From Allofournierella massiliensis (GTDB lineage: Bacteria; Bacillota; Clostridia; Oscillospirales; Ruminococcaceae): 64,000 nt of DNA. The stretch is taken from positions 1-64,000 of the forward strand of contig NZ_SLUM01000023.1 of NCBI RefSeq assembly GCF_004345265.1. Direction: 5' to 3'. This document shows, one piece after another, positions 50,977-59,960 of the stretch. The stretch's first letter is position 1, and the number at the start of each line of letters is the position of its first letter. Position numbers and translations under genes: made by a program. A model generated the notes under the pieces. It had not been told where the DNA came from and did no database searches. It worked only from the letters and a program-made list of their open reading frames with translations.

Positions 50977-51660
50977 ATGGAACAATCCAAAACCCTTGCT
51001 GTTTCCGTAAGCGCCAAGGAGTTTGTCACATACCAGTGCAGCCAATGCGGCCATTGCTGCCGCCGCATCGAGGGCTGCGTCATGGTAGAAAGCTTGGATG
51101 CCTACCGGATGGCAAAACACCTTCGAGAGCAGCATTGCGGTGTCAGTAGTACGGATGATGTGCTTCTCCAATACTGCGAGCCCACACCGCTCACCGATGA
51201 AGGGTATCCCATTTACACACTCAAAACAGTTGGAGCAGAAGCATCCTGTGTTTTTCTTCAGGGCAACCAGTGTAATATCTATGCCGCCCGTCCACGGACC
51301 TGCCGCCTTTACCCGTTTTCGGCGGGACCCGGTGAGCGCGGCCGGGATTTTGAATACTGCCTCTGTTTTGATGATAACCAGCAGTATCACTTCAACAGCG
51401 GGAAGGTGCTTGTCAAAGACTGGCTGTACCACAACTTTCCCCGGGAAGACAAGGAATTCTTGAAGCAGCAGTACCGGGCCATCCCGGAAATCGGCAAGCT
51501 GATGCGCCGCATACCAGAGGAACTACGCCGGGCATCTGTGTTCAAGGTCCTGTTCTATCACTACTACAACTTTGATCTGGATCAGCCGTTCCTGCCCCAG
51601 TATGAACAGAATAACCGCAGCCTTCTGCATGATCTTCGTCAGCTGGCACTTCTGGACTGA
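50977..51660 (+). CDS. YkgJ-type cysteine cluster protein
   Basis: 227 residues with the YkgJ pattern CSQCGHCCRRIEG (about 20-32) and CNIYAARPRTCRLYPF (about 100-115), expected to bind zinc or an Fe-S cluster. Its role in mobile elements is unknown. TGGAGGAATGT precedes ATG 50977. Confidence 0.8.
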   Translation: MEQSKTLAVSVSAKEFVTYQCSQCGHCCRRIEGCVMVESLDAYRMAKHLREQHCGVSSTDDVLLQYCEPTPLTDEGYPIYTLKTVGAEASCVFLQGNQCNIYAARPRTCRLYPFSAGPGERGRDFEYCLCFDDNQQYHFNSGKVLVKDWLYHNFPREDKEFLKQQYRAIPEIGKLMRRIPEELRRASVFKVLFYHYYNFDLDQPFLPQYEQNNRSLLHDLRQLALLD

Positions 51661-51670
51661 GGCGGCGCCT

Positions 51671-51859
51671 ATGATGTATGCACTGGAACACTTTTCAGCG
51701 CAGGGAACAGGCGGCCGCCCATGTCGATTCTGGGTACAGTACGCTATCTGCGGAAAACATGAAATTTTAGAAAAAGTTTGCCAAAACCAGTGCCGTCCGG
51801 AGGAATGGCGGGTAATTCCTCTGACAGCAGGCGCACCAGAAGAAAGGAGTGCCGCATGA
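51671..51859 (+). CDS. possible small protein
   Basis: 62 residues (MMYALEHFSAQGTGGRP..., several Cys). It fills the gap between the YkgJ gene and the next gene, which it overlaps by 4 bases, as coupled genes do. The ribosome site is weak (GAGGCGGC), so it is only a candidate. Confidence 0.35.
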   Translation: MMYALEHFSAQGTGGRPCRFWVQYAICGKHEILEKVCQNQCRPEEWRVIPLTAGAPEERSAA

Positions 51860-52299
51860 GTACCAACCAATACCAGGAGATGCGCAACCGCCAGCAGGCG
51901 GAAGTAAATGCGTTTCCCATGTTCTTCGCTTTTAATAAACAGCAGTTTGCTGAAGGAATGCGCAAGCTGGGCCTGTCCTCCTCGGACACCCGCCAGATAT
52001 GCAGCATTTTTGGAGGCGGCTACTGCCGTAAAAGCGATGTCGCAAAACTGAATGAAATGTTCACCCGACACCGAAAAGAGCTGGAAGATGCCATTGCTGG
52101 CGACAAAACCGGGCAAGGTTTTATCTGTGATATGTTCCTCCAGGAGTTGGAGAACCATGAGTACAGTTATACCGGCGATGTGCAGGAAACGCTTGATGCT
52201 TTGGGCATTACGGCCCAATATATGGAGGCTGTTCCGCAGCTGCTGGATGGCCTGGCTCTGGCCTGTGAAAAGGCTATGCAGCACGATTGTTTCGACTGA
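51856..52299 (+). CDS. uncharacterised helical protein
   Basis: 147 residues, wholly helical, with FAFNKQQFAEGMRKLGLSSS and a C-terminal acidic end. AAAGGAGTGCCGC precedes the ATG. Resembles small proteins of clostridial ICE accessory blocks; function unknown. Confidence 0.6.
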   Translation: MSTNQYQEMRNRQQAEVNAFPMFFAFNKQQFAEGMRKLGLSSSDTRQICSIFGGGYCRKSDVAKLNEMFTRHRKELEDAIAGDKTGQGFICDMFLQELENHEYSYTGDVQETLDALGITAQYMEAVPQLLDGLALACEKAMQHDCFD

Positions 52300-52394
52300 T
52301 CCAGAAAGAAACCATGCCCCATCGGGGCCTGAATCAACAGCCGCCGCAGCTCATATGCCGCCGGCGGGCTTTTCATTGACAGGAGGTGCAATCT

Positions 52395-52823
52395 TTGAAT
52401 TTTCACGAAACGATATGCGGCCGCCGCTTTTTTGACGCCCAGCTGCCTCATCTCATCAAGGCTCTGGAACGCATTGCCGATGGCCTTACCCGACCCAAAA
52501 TGTCTTTGCCGCATGGCATGACTATTGAGCCCAATTTCCTGCATGACCTCTATTACGGCGAGTACGAACCGAGTGTTTTTAAGGAGCAGGACAAAAAGCA
52601 GCAGGTACTTAACCACACAGTATCTGCGGCTGAGACCGCCCTACGCGGGGAACTCTCCAAAACTCCTGCAGCTCTGGCAGCTTTCGAGGTGTACCAAACG
52701 GCCGCCGGTGAGCGCAACAGCGCTGTGATTGAACAGGCTTTTGAGTCTGGATACCGTACTGCCATGCAAATGCTTTTTGCTGGGCTGGTATCTGCTCCGC
52801 CGGAGGACCACGCCAATGGATGA
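52395..52823 (+). CDS. uncharacterised helical protein (DUF6809-like)
   Basis: 142 residues starting with TTG at 52395 after AGGAGG. Helical, with ETICGRRFFDAQLPHLIKAL at the N-terminus and EQAFESGYRTAMQMLF at the C-terminus, a build I associate with DUF6809. Overlaps the next gene by 8 bases. Confidence 0.6.
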   Translation: MNFHETICGRRFFDAQLPHLIKALERIADGLTRPKMSLPHGMTIEPNFLHDLYYGEYEPSVFKEQDKKQQVLNHTVSAAETALRGELSKTPAALAAFEVYQTAAGERNSAVIEQAFESGYRTAMQMLFAGLVSAPPEDHANG

Positions 52824-53325
52824 ACAGCAGCACAACGCTTTAGAATTGCCAAAAGGATTATACGAGCCTGTGCTCCGGCAGCCGATGGAGTTAGACTTCC
52901 TGCTGGGGCAGGAACTCTCCCTTTGCTTTCATGATTTGGACGGCTCCCATGTGTTCAAGACCTGCTATGGCGATATCTGCAAAGCAGTCAATGCCTTACG
53001 GGACTATGCACGGCTGCTGGAGATGGCCTGTGAGCAATGGGACCTGACTGGTTTTCATCGTGCCCTTTATGAGTATCATGCGGAAAAAATGAGGGAAATT
53101 GCAGGCAAATTTCAGGCCGGCATCGGCTATGACTATGACGCTGCCATGGAAAAATGCCGCAGGAAAAAGAAACGCAAGAAGAAGGAAGATGATTTTGGTG
53201 AGGATGCTCTTGTTCTGGCCTTTAAGCGGACAAAGCAACCCGCCGAGCAGATGAAGGAGGCAGATACTGATGTTGATGACTCTCCCTGGGAAGAGGACGA
53301 AGACGAACAGGAAAGTGACGACTGA
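52816..53325 (+). CDS. uncharacterised protein with Lys-rich and acidic tail
   Basis: 169 residues: helical body (YGDICKAVNALRDYARLLEM), then a Lys/Arg stretch (CRRKKKRKKKEDDFGEDALV) and a very acidic end (EEDEDEQESDD). Coupled to the preceding gene. Possibly nucleic-acid-binding; not recognised. Confidence 0.6.
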   Translation: MDEQQHNALELPKGLYEPVLRQPMELDFLLGQELSLCFHDLDGSHVFKTCYGDICKAVNALRDYARLLEMACEQWDLTGFHRALYEYHAEKMREIAGKFQAGIGYDYDAAMEKCRRKKKRKKKEDDFGEDALVLAFKRTKQPAEQMKEADTDVDDSPWEEDEDEQESDD

Positions 53326-53517
53326 TCACAACACGACCCGCCCCAGCGGGTATCGGGATCGCCAGTCTGGTAAGCTGCAAGCCTACCGCTCTTTTGCTGC
53401 CACTCATTTGCATGTGTATGAGCGGTGCCGCCATTTTCGTCGCGGATAACTGAACGATTTTTGATCTGCGGGGCTAGGGCATTGTACCCAGCCCCACCCC
53501 ACAAAAAGGAGGGAGCA

Positions 53518-54399
53518 ATGATGATTTATCATCAACCTGGAGAAGAATTTTGGCATGAGGGTGTCTGCTACAAAGTCGGCGGACGCATTGTTGCCAATGA
53601 AGCGAGCGATTACGCAGGGCTCTTCGGAAATATCCTTGAAATCCGCACCGAGGATGACCGGGAGACTGACAACGACACGCCGGACATCTACTGCGCGTTT
53701 GAAGCGCCGGTGCTCTCTGCGGACCGTCTTGCGCTGGAGCAGACCTTTTCACAGCTTTACCGTGAGCAGAAACACATCGAGGATCTGGGCCTGGATATGG
53801 TCATTATGGGGCCTGAAATGATTGTTCCCCTTGAGCATCCTGCCCAGGTATATCCCACAGGGACGCTCTATGTAGTCGCCGTCCACTGGGCTACCGATGG
53901 GGAGTATGGTTCCTATGAAGCGATCTTCACGGAGCGCACCGATGCCCTACATCAATTTCACAATGATCTTCGGGAAGAATTTCTGGCTGGAAGCATTCCA
54001 CGCTGGAAAGAAAGCAGCCAATTCGTCGAAGAAGAGTCTGACAACAGCTATGAGTGCTATCTGGACGGCGAATACTGTGAGAACCATTTTTCGATTGCGC
54101 TGGAACAGCGGGCGCTGCCTCTTTCCCCTGCATTTTGCCGCAGCACGGCAGAATTGTACCGCGCAGAATGCCTGCGGGATGATTTCAGGGAGCATATTGA
54201 GAACTGTGACGATTTTCAAGAACTCTCTGACACACAGAAAGAAGCACTACTGCGTTCCCCCAATTTGCCGCAGCGGATCGCCAACCAGCTGGAACACAGC
54301 TGCGCCTACGGTGAGGCTTACTGGCAGGCGGTGTCCGATGTGGCACGCACTCTGCTGAAAGAGTTGCGCCAGCAATCCGCAGGACATAGCCCCTGCTGA
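53518..54399 (+). CDS. uncharacterised soluble protein
   Basis: 293 residues, acidic, without a membrane segment. Central part YPTGTLYVVAVHWATDGEYGSYEAIF; C-terminal half helical. AAGGAGGGAGCA precedes the ATG pair at 53518/53521. A 190-base gap upstream holds a hairpin at 53467-53494. Not recognised. Confidence 0.6.
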   Translation: MMIYHQPGEEFWHEGVCYKVGGRIVANEASDYAGLFGNILEIRTEDDRETDNDTPDIYCAFEAPVLSADRLALEQTFSQLYREQKHIEDLGLDMVIMGPEMIVPLEHPAQVYPTGTLYVVAVHWATDGEYGSYEAIFTERTDALHQFHNDLREEFLAGSIPRWKESSQFVEEESDNSYECYLDGEYCENHFSIALEQRALPLSPAFCRSTAELYRAECLRDDFREHIENCDDFQELSDTQKEALLRSPNLPQRIANQLEHSCAYGEAYWQAVSDVARTLLKELRQQSAGHSPC

Positions 54400-54441
54400 C
54401 GCTGTGACACATAAATCATAATAGATTGGAGGTTTGACTAC

Positions 54442-54999
54442 ATGGACGAAAAAGAAAAGAAACTGCGTGAAGACCTGGAATTCCATCTGGATACGCTCCG
54501 GCGCAACCTGGAGGCCGTCTCAATGGAAGATCTGAAAACGAAATACGCAAAGCCCTTCAAGGATCTGAAGGACAGCATCTGTAAAACCGCCACCGAATAC
54601 ACCAAGTACATCTCGCTCAACGGTATCCGCATCAAGAGCCACTACGGTGACAATGCCATAAGATATATAAACGAGGCAATCAAAGATACTCCGTATCTGA
54701 AAAAGATCTCCGAGGCCGCCTTTGAGCGGCAGGATATGGAGGAGATCGCGGCACTGGCAAAGCAGCTTCGTGAAGTAGTTTTGCAGAGCCTGTATGTATT
54801 CAGCCTGCCGCTTTTCTGCCTGTATGTTCCTACGGAGTGCATGAAGGACTACCACACTCTCCCGGAGATCTATAATGATGTCACTTCACAGGTCTTGCGG
54901 AACGGGGAATGGCAGCTCGCAGAGCATATCCGCCCCGGAGAACTGATTCCTGTGCAGATCATTTTCGAGGTGCCTGCGCCGTCTGAGGAAGCGGCATGA
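54442..54999 (+). CDS. uncharacterised helical protein
   Basis: 185 residues. The first 60 form a charged coiled-coil-like stretch (EKEKKLREDLEFHLDTLRRN), the rest a helical domain. TGGAGGTTTGACTAC precedes the ATG. Its stop overlaps the next ATG. Not recognised. Confidence 0.6.
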   Translation: MDEKEKKLREDLEFHLDTLRRNLEAVSMEDLKTKYAKPFKDLKDSICKTATEYTKYISLNGIRIKSHYGDNAIRYINEAIKDTPYLKKISEAAFERQDMEEIAALAKQLREVVLQSLYVFSLPLFCLYVPTECMKDYHTLPEIYNDVTSQVLRNGEWQLAEHIRPGELIPVQIIFEVPAPSEEAA

Positions 55000-55505
55000 A
55001 ACGAACACAAAAATACATGAGCAGCGAGGCTCACGGCTATTTGCGGGAGGCAGAGGCCTGCTCCCTGGTCCTCAAAGACCTGGAACACATATCCGCCAAA
55101 CTGCAGCGGCGAATTGATAGAGAGGCCGCCGCAAGGCAAGCTGACTTTGAAGCCGCCATGCAGTACCACAGCGAGGCGGAAATTCAGGATGCTTACGGCT
55201 GGGAGTTCATCACTGAGGCACAGTATCATGCCTATTTAGATCTGTTCCGCCGTGGCAGAGAAGTGATAGAGGACCATCCTCCCACCATCTCTGAAATGGC
55301 GCTCTCCATTGTGCGGAAGGTCATCCGTGATTTAGAGGCGGACAAACGGGAATGTGAGTTTTCCGCTCTCACACCGGAGCAACAGGTCGTGGAACTGCAG
55401 CGCGCAGAACAGGCCCGAAAGGAATGGAAGGCACATATTGCCCAACTGCGGGAGAAACAGGGCCGTGTGCTCAAATCCGAGGATTTGGAGGCTTCACAGT
55501 CTTAG
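54996..55505 (+). CDS. uncharacterised coiled-coil protein
   Basis: 169 residues, strongly helical with long charged heptad-like stretches (KLQRRIDREAAARQADFEAA; AEQARKEWKAHIAQLREKQG). Starts by ATGA overlap with the previous gene, so the pair probably act together. Not recognised. Confidence 0.6.
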   Translation: MKRTQKYMSSEAHGYLREAEACSLVLKDLEHISAKLQRRIDREAAARQADFEAAMQYHSEAEIQDAYGWEFITEAQYHAYLDLFRRGREVIEDHPPTISEMALSIVRKVIRDLEADKRECEFSALTPEQQVVELQRAEQARKEWKAHIAQLREKQGRVLKSEDLEASQS

Positions 55506-55619
55506 CTTTCCTGCGCCTGCCAAATGCTCTGCCAAATGGGCAGAGGGCATTACTACAAAGGGATCGGCAAACCGTACCGCTATGGTCTGCCGGTCCCTTT
55601 CTTTATAAAGGAGTAGAAT

Positions 55620-55850
55620 ATGAAGAAAAAACCATCTCACCCAATGCTGAGGAAATACACCGTAACGATTGAAGAACAGATTGTTCAGGAGTTTCCCGTG
55701 AAGGCTTATGACCTTTCTCATGCGCTGGAAACAGCCCAAGCTGCCTACAAGCAAGGGGAATTGGTGGTACAGCCCTCAGCACCGACTACCCGCCTGATCA
55801 TGGCACGGCACAACAAGACCGGAAAAACAACCGGGTGGAGAGAATTCTAA
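55620..55850 (+). CDS. small DpnD/PcfM-like protein
   Basis: 76 residues: KKPSHPMLRKYTVTIEEQIVQEF, then a helix (YDLSHALETAQAAYKQGEL) and a short C-terminus (ARHNKTGKTTGWREF). The plan matches small DpnD/PcfM-type proteins in conjugative elements; this is a tentative resemblance. AAAGGAGTAGAAT precedes the ATG. Confidence 0.55.
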   Translation: MKKKPSHPMLRKYTVTIEEQIVQEFPVKAYDLSHALETAQAAYKQGELVVQPSAPTTRLIMARHNKTGKTTGWREF

Positions 55851-55875
55851 TTATGATTGTAAGGGAGAGAGACAA

Positions 55876-56625
55876 ATGAATCTATGGCATGACAAATCTT
55901 ATATTGCGCCTTCAGGCCCGGAATGGGTCGAACGGGGCTACGCTATGTACGATGTTCATTCCGTGCGCATTCAGTTCGTCTATACGGAAGAACAGAAGGA
56001 AGCCAACCGCCGTGCGCATACAGTGGCTGATGAGGGCCAAGCCCTGGTCATGGCCGCTGAAGCACGAAATTCTGTCATGAATCCCCTCATGGACGCCATC
56101 GCCCAAAATTTCGTCTGTTATCAGTATGAGGATACCGAGCCGGCGCCTTTCCGGAGCTGTCAGTGGGATCTTTTCTTCTGGTGCAATGATTTCAGCAATA
56201 CGCTTCACGGCTATGGCCTGTCCGGGCGGGATTACTCCTACTTTACATTGAGTTTCAATGAGAATCAGACCGTGGAAAAGCGTGCCGAGGTCTGCTGGCG
56301 GCTGCTGCAATTTCTGGAACACCGCTGCCGGAAAAACCGCAATCTGGATGTTGCCGTCCAGTACAGCATCTGGTACGACCATGAGAAGATCGAAAAAGAT
56401 GCTGACCGAATGAAATGTCTGCTGGCGGGCTGCAGCTGCACCTATGGCAGTAAGGACGGGAAGTTCCTGTTTGATAATGGCATTTTCTGCTTTCGTCCCA
56501 AGTACGCCAAGCGGCAGCTCTATCGTGTTTCTGATTCCGAGGTTCTTGCCCTGTGCTGGAAACTCGGCCTGACAGACGATGCTTCTGACGGCGGCCCTCT
56601 CGCAGCGGGAAGATGCAGTGCATGA
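55876..56625 (+). CDS. uncharacterised element protein
   Basis: 249 residues with a Trp/Tyr/Phe-rich central region (WDLFFWCNDFSNTLHGYGLS) and a C-terminal IFCFRPKYAKRQLYRVSDSE. Soluble. AAGGGAGAGAGACAA precedes the ATG. Not recognised. Confidence 0.6.
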   Translation: MNLWHDKSYIAPSGPEWVERGYAMYDVHSVRIQFVYTEEQKEANRRAHTVADEGQALVMAAEARNSVMNPLMDAIAQNFVCYQYEDTEPAPFRSCQWDLFFWCNDFSNTLHGYGLSGRDYSYFTLSFNENQTVEKRAEVCWRLLQFLEHRCRKNRNLDVAVQYSIWYDHEKIEKDADRMKCLLAGCSCTYGSKDGKFLFDNGIFCFRPKYAKRQLYRVSDSEVLALCWKLGLTDDASDGGPLAAGRCSA

Positions 56626-56880
56626 AGTACAGAGAAATCTATGCCGCATTGGCAAAGTAAAGGATGGATGTCCCGGGGTTCCGCTTTTTGAAAGCACAGT
56701 TGATGCGGCCTGATGATTGCATCAAAAGGGCCAGCAAGCAATGCCCCAATACCATTTTAGACTTCAAAGAAAACGGGGGCGTTCTGAATGCCTCCTCCAC
56801 CCTGCCCTTGACGGCAGGCTTATCACGAGGACCGGCAGGCTGCGCTTTGCGGCCTGCTGGTCTTCGTTCCGGGGGAAATC
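56626..56880 (+). other. 255-base spacer with hairpin and doubtful ORF
   Basis: An ATG frame at 56664-56900 (78 codons) overlaps the next gene and has a weak ribosome site, so it is doubtful. A hairpin ACCGGCAGGCTGC / GCGGCCTGCTGGT lies at 56831-56862 just before the next start, without a T-run; it may act on the RNA. Confidence 0.4.
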
Positions 56881-57687
56881 ATGAAACCAATACCATTTAA
56901 CATGAAAGGAACGGAATATGCCCTGACCATCAAGATTGCCACCTATCCGGAGGGCAATCTCGCCATCAAACTCTATCAGGAAAGCTTCGGCCAGTTGGTC
57001 TTCTGGGACAGCCTCACGGTCAATCCGGGCGGCCTGTGTCCCAAGGATTGTGGATATATCAATATCAGGTCCGCTGGCAAACGCTTTTACGCCTGGATCA
57101 AGCGTAATGGCCTGGGAGAACGCACCGGCCAAGTTCGGCTGGAAGACGGCGTGGAATATGTGGAATACCTCTTCAATGCCAAAAAGCTGAAAAAGCTGGA
57201 CCCAGACGGCTACACCTACTATGAGCGGCGCTTGAAGGGAGAACTTGGCCGGCGATATGAGCGGCTCTATCAGGTGCTTCGGCGGCTGGCAAACTACATT
57301 CCGGATTTCCACTACACCGATTACAGCGGGTGGCGCAGGCTACAAAATTCCCTTGACGCGCCCCCACTGCGGGTCGAGGCCGAAGATCCGTCACATCACC
57401 GGCGCTTCACTTTTGAGCAGCGCGGAATTATCCTGCGGACTACGATCACAGACTGCGACACCAATCTTGCGCGGAGCAGTTTGTATCGCCGCCGGGAGGA
57501 TATGGCCGCCGATCTGCTGGCGTTGTTTCAGGGCGAGCTGCCCGCTTCTATCCCCTGGTCCGAAGCCCGCCGCAGAGAAAGCGACGCAAGGCATGACCCG
57601 CCTCTTGCTCAGACATTCAAAGAAACAGCCGAAGCCCGCCAGCGGGCAGCAATAAAGAAATCCAGAAGGAGGAGCACAAAATCATGA
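56881..57687 (+). CDS. DUF4313-like protein with basic tail
   Basis: 268 residues. The N-terminal 100 residues (YALTIKIATYPEGNLAIKLY ... LVFWDSLTVNP) resemble DUF4313-type proteins of conjugative elements; the C-terminal end is basic (RQRAAIKKSRRRSTKS). GGGGGAAATC precedes the ATG. Overlaps the next gene by 4 bases. Confidence 0.6.
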   Translation: MKPIPFNMKGTEYALTIKIATYPEGNLAIKLYQESFGQLVFWDSLTVNPGGLCPKDCGYINIRSAGKRFYAWIKRNGLGERTGQVRLEDGVEYVEYLFNAKKLKKLDPDGYTYYERRLKGELGRRYERLYQVLRRLANYIPDFHYTDYSGWRRLQNSLDAPPLRVEAEDPSHHRRFTFEQRGIILRTTITDCDTNLARSSLYRRREDMAADLLALFQGELPASIPWSEARRRESDARHDPPLAQTFKETAEARQRAAIKKSRRRSTKS

Positions 57688-58379
57688 AAATCAAATTATA
57701 TCCCAAAGACCTGTTGGAGACTGCCTGGCGTAAAGATAAAAAGCTGTATGCAGACGGCGATGCTGTAAAGCCGCCCCAATGCCTGCGGTGCGGCGCCCCT
57801 CTGGCAGCCCACCTGATGGTCAATGCCCTCAGCCGCTATGCGGATGTGCAGATCTGTGAAGCCTGCGGCATGGACGAGGCCCTTCGGGATGCCGCCCATG
57901 CTCCTTTGCCCCTTACAGAATGGGATGCGGTGAAGCGCGGCAGACTTCCGGCCTCTGAAAAAGGGCGCGTATGCTATTTGGATACCATCTGCACCTTTGA
58001 GGAAGTATTCCGGCACACCGATACACCGCCTATGCAGCTTACTGGCCGGCCCGTCAGTGAGATCGCCTACTCCCGCTCGGATTATGACGGCCATCGGTGG
58101 TGGACAACTTGGCACGATGGACCTGCGAAAAAGGCAGCGCCGGAGCTGGTGAAGGAGATCGACGATTTCCAGAATGCCCTGTTCAAGCTGCCTGCCTTCA
58201 AAACGCTGAATACTATGCGGCGGTTCTGCAGGTACGCGCAGGCCACCAGCGAGGCGACGGAGTTCAACCTCTATTCCGAAACAGATCACTTGTATATTTG
58301 GATTCGGCTGATCACTCGGTCTCGGGATTACAATGTCTATGTTCACTATTACGATAAGGCGGCTGTTGGAGGTAAGTAA
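57684..58379 (+). CDS. zinc-ribbon-containing element protein
   Basis: 231 residues with a Cys4 pair CLRCGAPL ... CEACGMDEALRD (about 34-62) and a helical/beta C-terminal body. Starts by ATGA overlap, with GGAGGAG upstream, and ends overlapping the next start by one base. Probably metal-binding; function unknown. Confidence 0.65.
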   Translation: MKIKLYPKDLLETAWRKDKKLYADGDAVKPPQCLRCGAPLAAHLMVNALSRYADVQICEACGMDEALRDAAHAPLPLTEWDAVKRGRLPASEKGRVCYLDTICTFEEVFRHTDTPPMQLTGRPVSEIAYSRSDYDGHRWWTTWHDGPAKKAAPELVKEIDDFQNALFKLPAFKTLNTMRRFCRYAQATSEATEFNLYSETDHLYIWIRLITRSRDYNVYVHYYDKAAVGGK

Positions 58380-58579
58380 TGCGGCTGAGATACTACGACA
58401 AGCATGGTGCAGAAATTCAAGTCGGAATGCTGCTGCGCCATGATGGCGGCGCTATCGAGCGTGTCCTGGAGGGCGTCAATAGCAACGGAGACATCACGCT
58501 TGGCTTTGAGGCATCTGTCTCTGAAATTTATCCGCTGAGTGAGTTCAATTTGAGAGAATGGGAAATTGCGGCAGAGTAA
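58379..58579 (+). CDS. small protein at end of accessory operon
   Basis: 66 residues, acidic and beta-rich (EIQVGMLLRHDGGAIERVLE, GDITLGFEASVSEIYPL). TTGGAGGTAAGTA precedes the ATG, which overlaps the previous stop. Last gene before the terminator at 58594. Not recognised. Confidence 0.6.
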   Translation: MRLRYYDKHGAEIQVGMLLRHDGGAIERVLEGVNSNGDITLGFEASVSEIYPLSEFNLREWEIAAE

Positions 58580-58593
58580 TTTTGACGCAGTGA

Positions 58594-58629
58594 GGCCGCA
58601 GGTTGGGAATTTCCCGGCCTGCGGCTTTT
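58594..58629 (+). terminator. terminator of the accessory operon
   Basis: GCCGCAGG / CCTGCGGC (58595-58602 with 58618-58625), inner GGGAA / TTCCC, followed by TTTT. Confidence 0.8.
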
Positions 58630-58997
58630 CAGTTCTTTTGTGATTCCTTGTATTCTTGAAAAGGAAAAAATAATACGCTGTAGCCTCCATGACAACAAGC
58701 TCTTTTTCGTTCATGGAGTCTAAAAGTACATCAATGTGTTTCCGGCAACTGTCTCCGCCACGGTTGCCCTCCGTATAGAAAAACTGGTCTACGGATATAT
58801 CGAACAGCGTGACGAGCTTAAAAAACAGGTTGAAGCTGGGGTGCTGGCCTTTGTTCTCAATGTTCATAATGGTTTTGTCAGTCTTGCCGACCAATTCCGC
58901 AACATAGGCTTGCGTCCAGCCCTTTGCCTCTCTGGCCTGTTTCAGTGCCAGACCGAGCCCATGAAAGTCAAACCTTCTTTCATCTTGGTACATTCTC

Positions 58998-59069
58998 ATA
59001 TCACCCTATATCATTGTACATTTCGGGTTAAATTATGAAAATGAAGTGAAATTTGATATGAGGTGATAT
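58998..59069. promoter_or_regulatory. paired inverted operator of the XRE gene
   Basis: ATATCACCCTATATCA (58998-59013) and, in reverse orientation, ATATCACCTCATATCA (59069-59054): two 16-base copies of ATATCACCNNATATCA facing each other, the first overlapping the XRE start codon. Confidence 0.65.
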
Positions 59070-59099
59070 TTTATTTCCCGTCAGAGGGGAGGTTCGCCC

Positions 59100-59128
59100 T
59101 TGTCCTATTTCAGACCAGGAATTATAAT
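59100..59128 (+). promoter_or_regulatory. promoter of the response regulator module
   Basis: TTGTCC (59100-59105), 17-base spacer, TATAAT (59123-59128), about 65 bases before the response regulator start. Confidence 0.7.
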
Positions 59129-59195
59129 AGAGACATCTGATAATTGATTTATAGATTATGTCGGAAAGGAAAACCGATTGGCAAGGAGCATAGAC

Positions 59196-59888
59196 ATGGA
59201 AAAAATTTTTAGTATTTTAATCATCGAAGATGACGTGCCACTCAACGACATGACAAAGCGACTTCTCACCCAACACGGCTATTATGTAACTTCTGCCTAC
59301 TCGGGGAGCGAGGCGCTTCTGTTGATGGAGAAAGGCACTTTTGACTTAATTTTACTTGATCTGATGCTGCCCGGCATACCGGGAGAAACAGTATTGGAGA
59401 AGATAAAAAGTGCGATGGATATTCCGATTATCGGTGTGTCCGCTAAAACGGATATAGACAGCAAAGTGAACCTCATACGAAACGGCGCAGATGATTACAT
59501 CACAAAGCCATTCGACAATCAAGAGCTGCTGGTTCGGATTGAAGCGGTGCTGCGGCGCTTTCAAAAATCCTCCGGCCTCAATAATGGCAAGACGCTTCAT
59601 TTTAAGGACTTGTCCCTTGATACAGAAGCTATGGAGGCTAAAATCGGGAATACCCCCATTGCTTTGACACGGTATGAATATCTGATTTTACAGCTTTTGA
59701 TGTCCGCACCCTCAAAAGTATTCACAAAGAACAATATCTTTGAAAGCGTGTGGAATGAAAATTTTATCGGGGACGATAACGCAATCAATGTCCACATTGG
59801 AAATCTCCGCAAGAAGTTTGCCAAAGTCAATCCAGAGGAAAAGTATATTCAGACGGTTTGGGGCCTCGGTTTCAAAATGCAGGGCTAA
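59196..59888 (+). CDS. OmpR-family response regulator of lantibiotic-type module
   Basis: 230 residues: receiver domain with phospho-Asp55 (LILLDLMLPG), ADDYITKPFDNQEL, and OmpR winged helix ending QTVWGLGFKMQG. Start 59196 follows AAGGAGCATAGAC. Downstream lie an ABC transporter, its histidine kinase and a second ABC transporter, the layout of bacitracin/lantibiotic-sensing immunity loci. Distinct from the two VanR-like regulators. AT-rich. Confidence 0.9.
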   Translation: MEKIFSILIIEDDVPLNDMTKRLLTQHGYYVTSAYSGSEALLLMEKGTFDLILLDLMLPGIPGETVLEKIKSAMDIPIIGVSAKTDIDSKVNLIRNGADDYITKPFDNQELLVRIEAVLRRFQKSSGLNNGKTLHFKDLSLDTEAMEAKIGNTPIALTRYEYLILQLLMSAPSKVFTKNNIFESVWNENFIGDDNAINVHIGNLRKKFAKVNPEEKYIQTVWGLGFKMQG

Positions 59889-59890
59889 TC

Positions 59891-59933
59891 CTTAGAGAAA
59901 TCTTATAAAATTTGCACGCCGATCTGCTACAAT
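59891..59933 (+). promoter_or_regulatory. response regulator binding repeats, first ABC operon
   Basis: CTTAGAGAAAT then CTTATAAAATT, direct repeat with 11-bp period (CTTA at 59891 and 59902), followed by a -10 TACAAT (59928-59933). The same CTTA-N7-CTTA plan occurs at 62551. Confidence 0.55.
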
Positions 59934-59960
59934 AAGACGATGTGGAAAGGGGATGATTAT

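Larger units (their letters stand above)
58349..58999 (-). pseudogene. XRE-family regulator with replaced or extended 3' end
   Basis: Residues 1-75 are a clear Cro/C1 helix-turn-helix (LGLALKQAREAKGWTQAYVA, LVGKTDKTIMNIENKGQ), followed by an ordinary helical part to about residue 115 (VLLDSMNEKELVVMEATAYY). After that the frame continues for 100 residues antisense to the terminator at 58594 and to the genes at 58379-58579 and 57684-58379, which is not credible as native sequence. The gene seems to have lost its own 3' end at about 58,640. The N-terminal domain could still bind DNA. Confidence 0.6.

Noticed and set aside
56664..56900. 78-codon ORF
   Set aside because: Weak ribosome site, overlaps the start of the next gene by 20 bases and contains a hairpin; kept only as a remark in the spacer entry.
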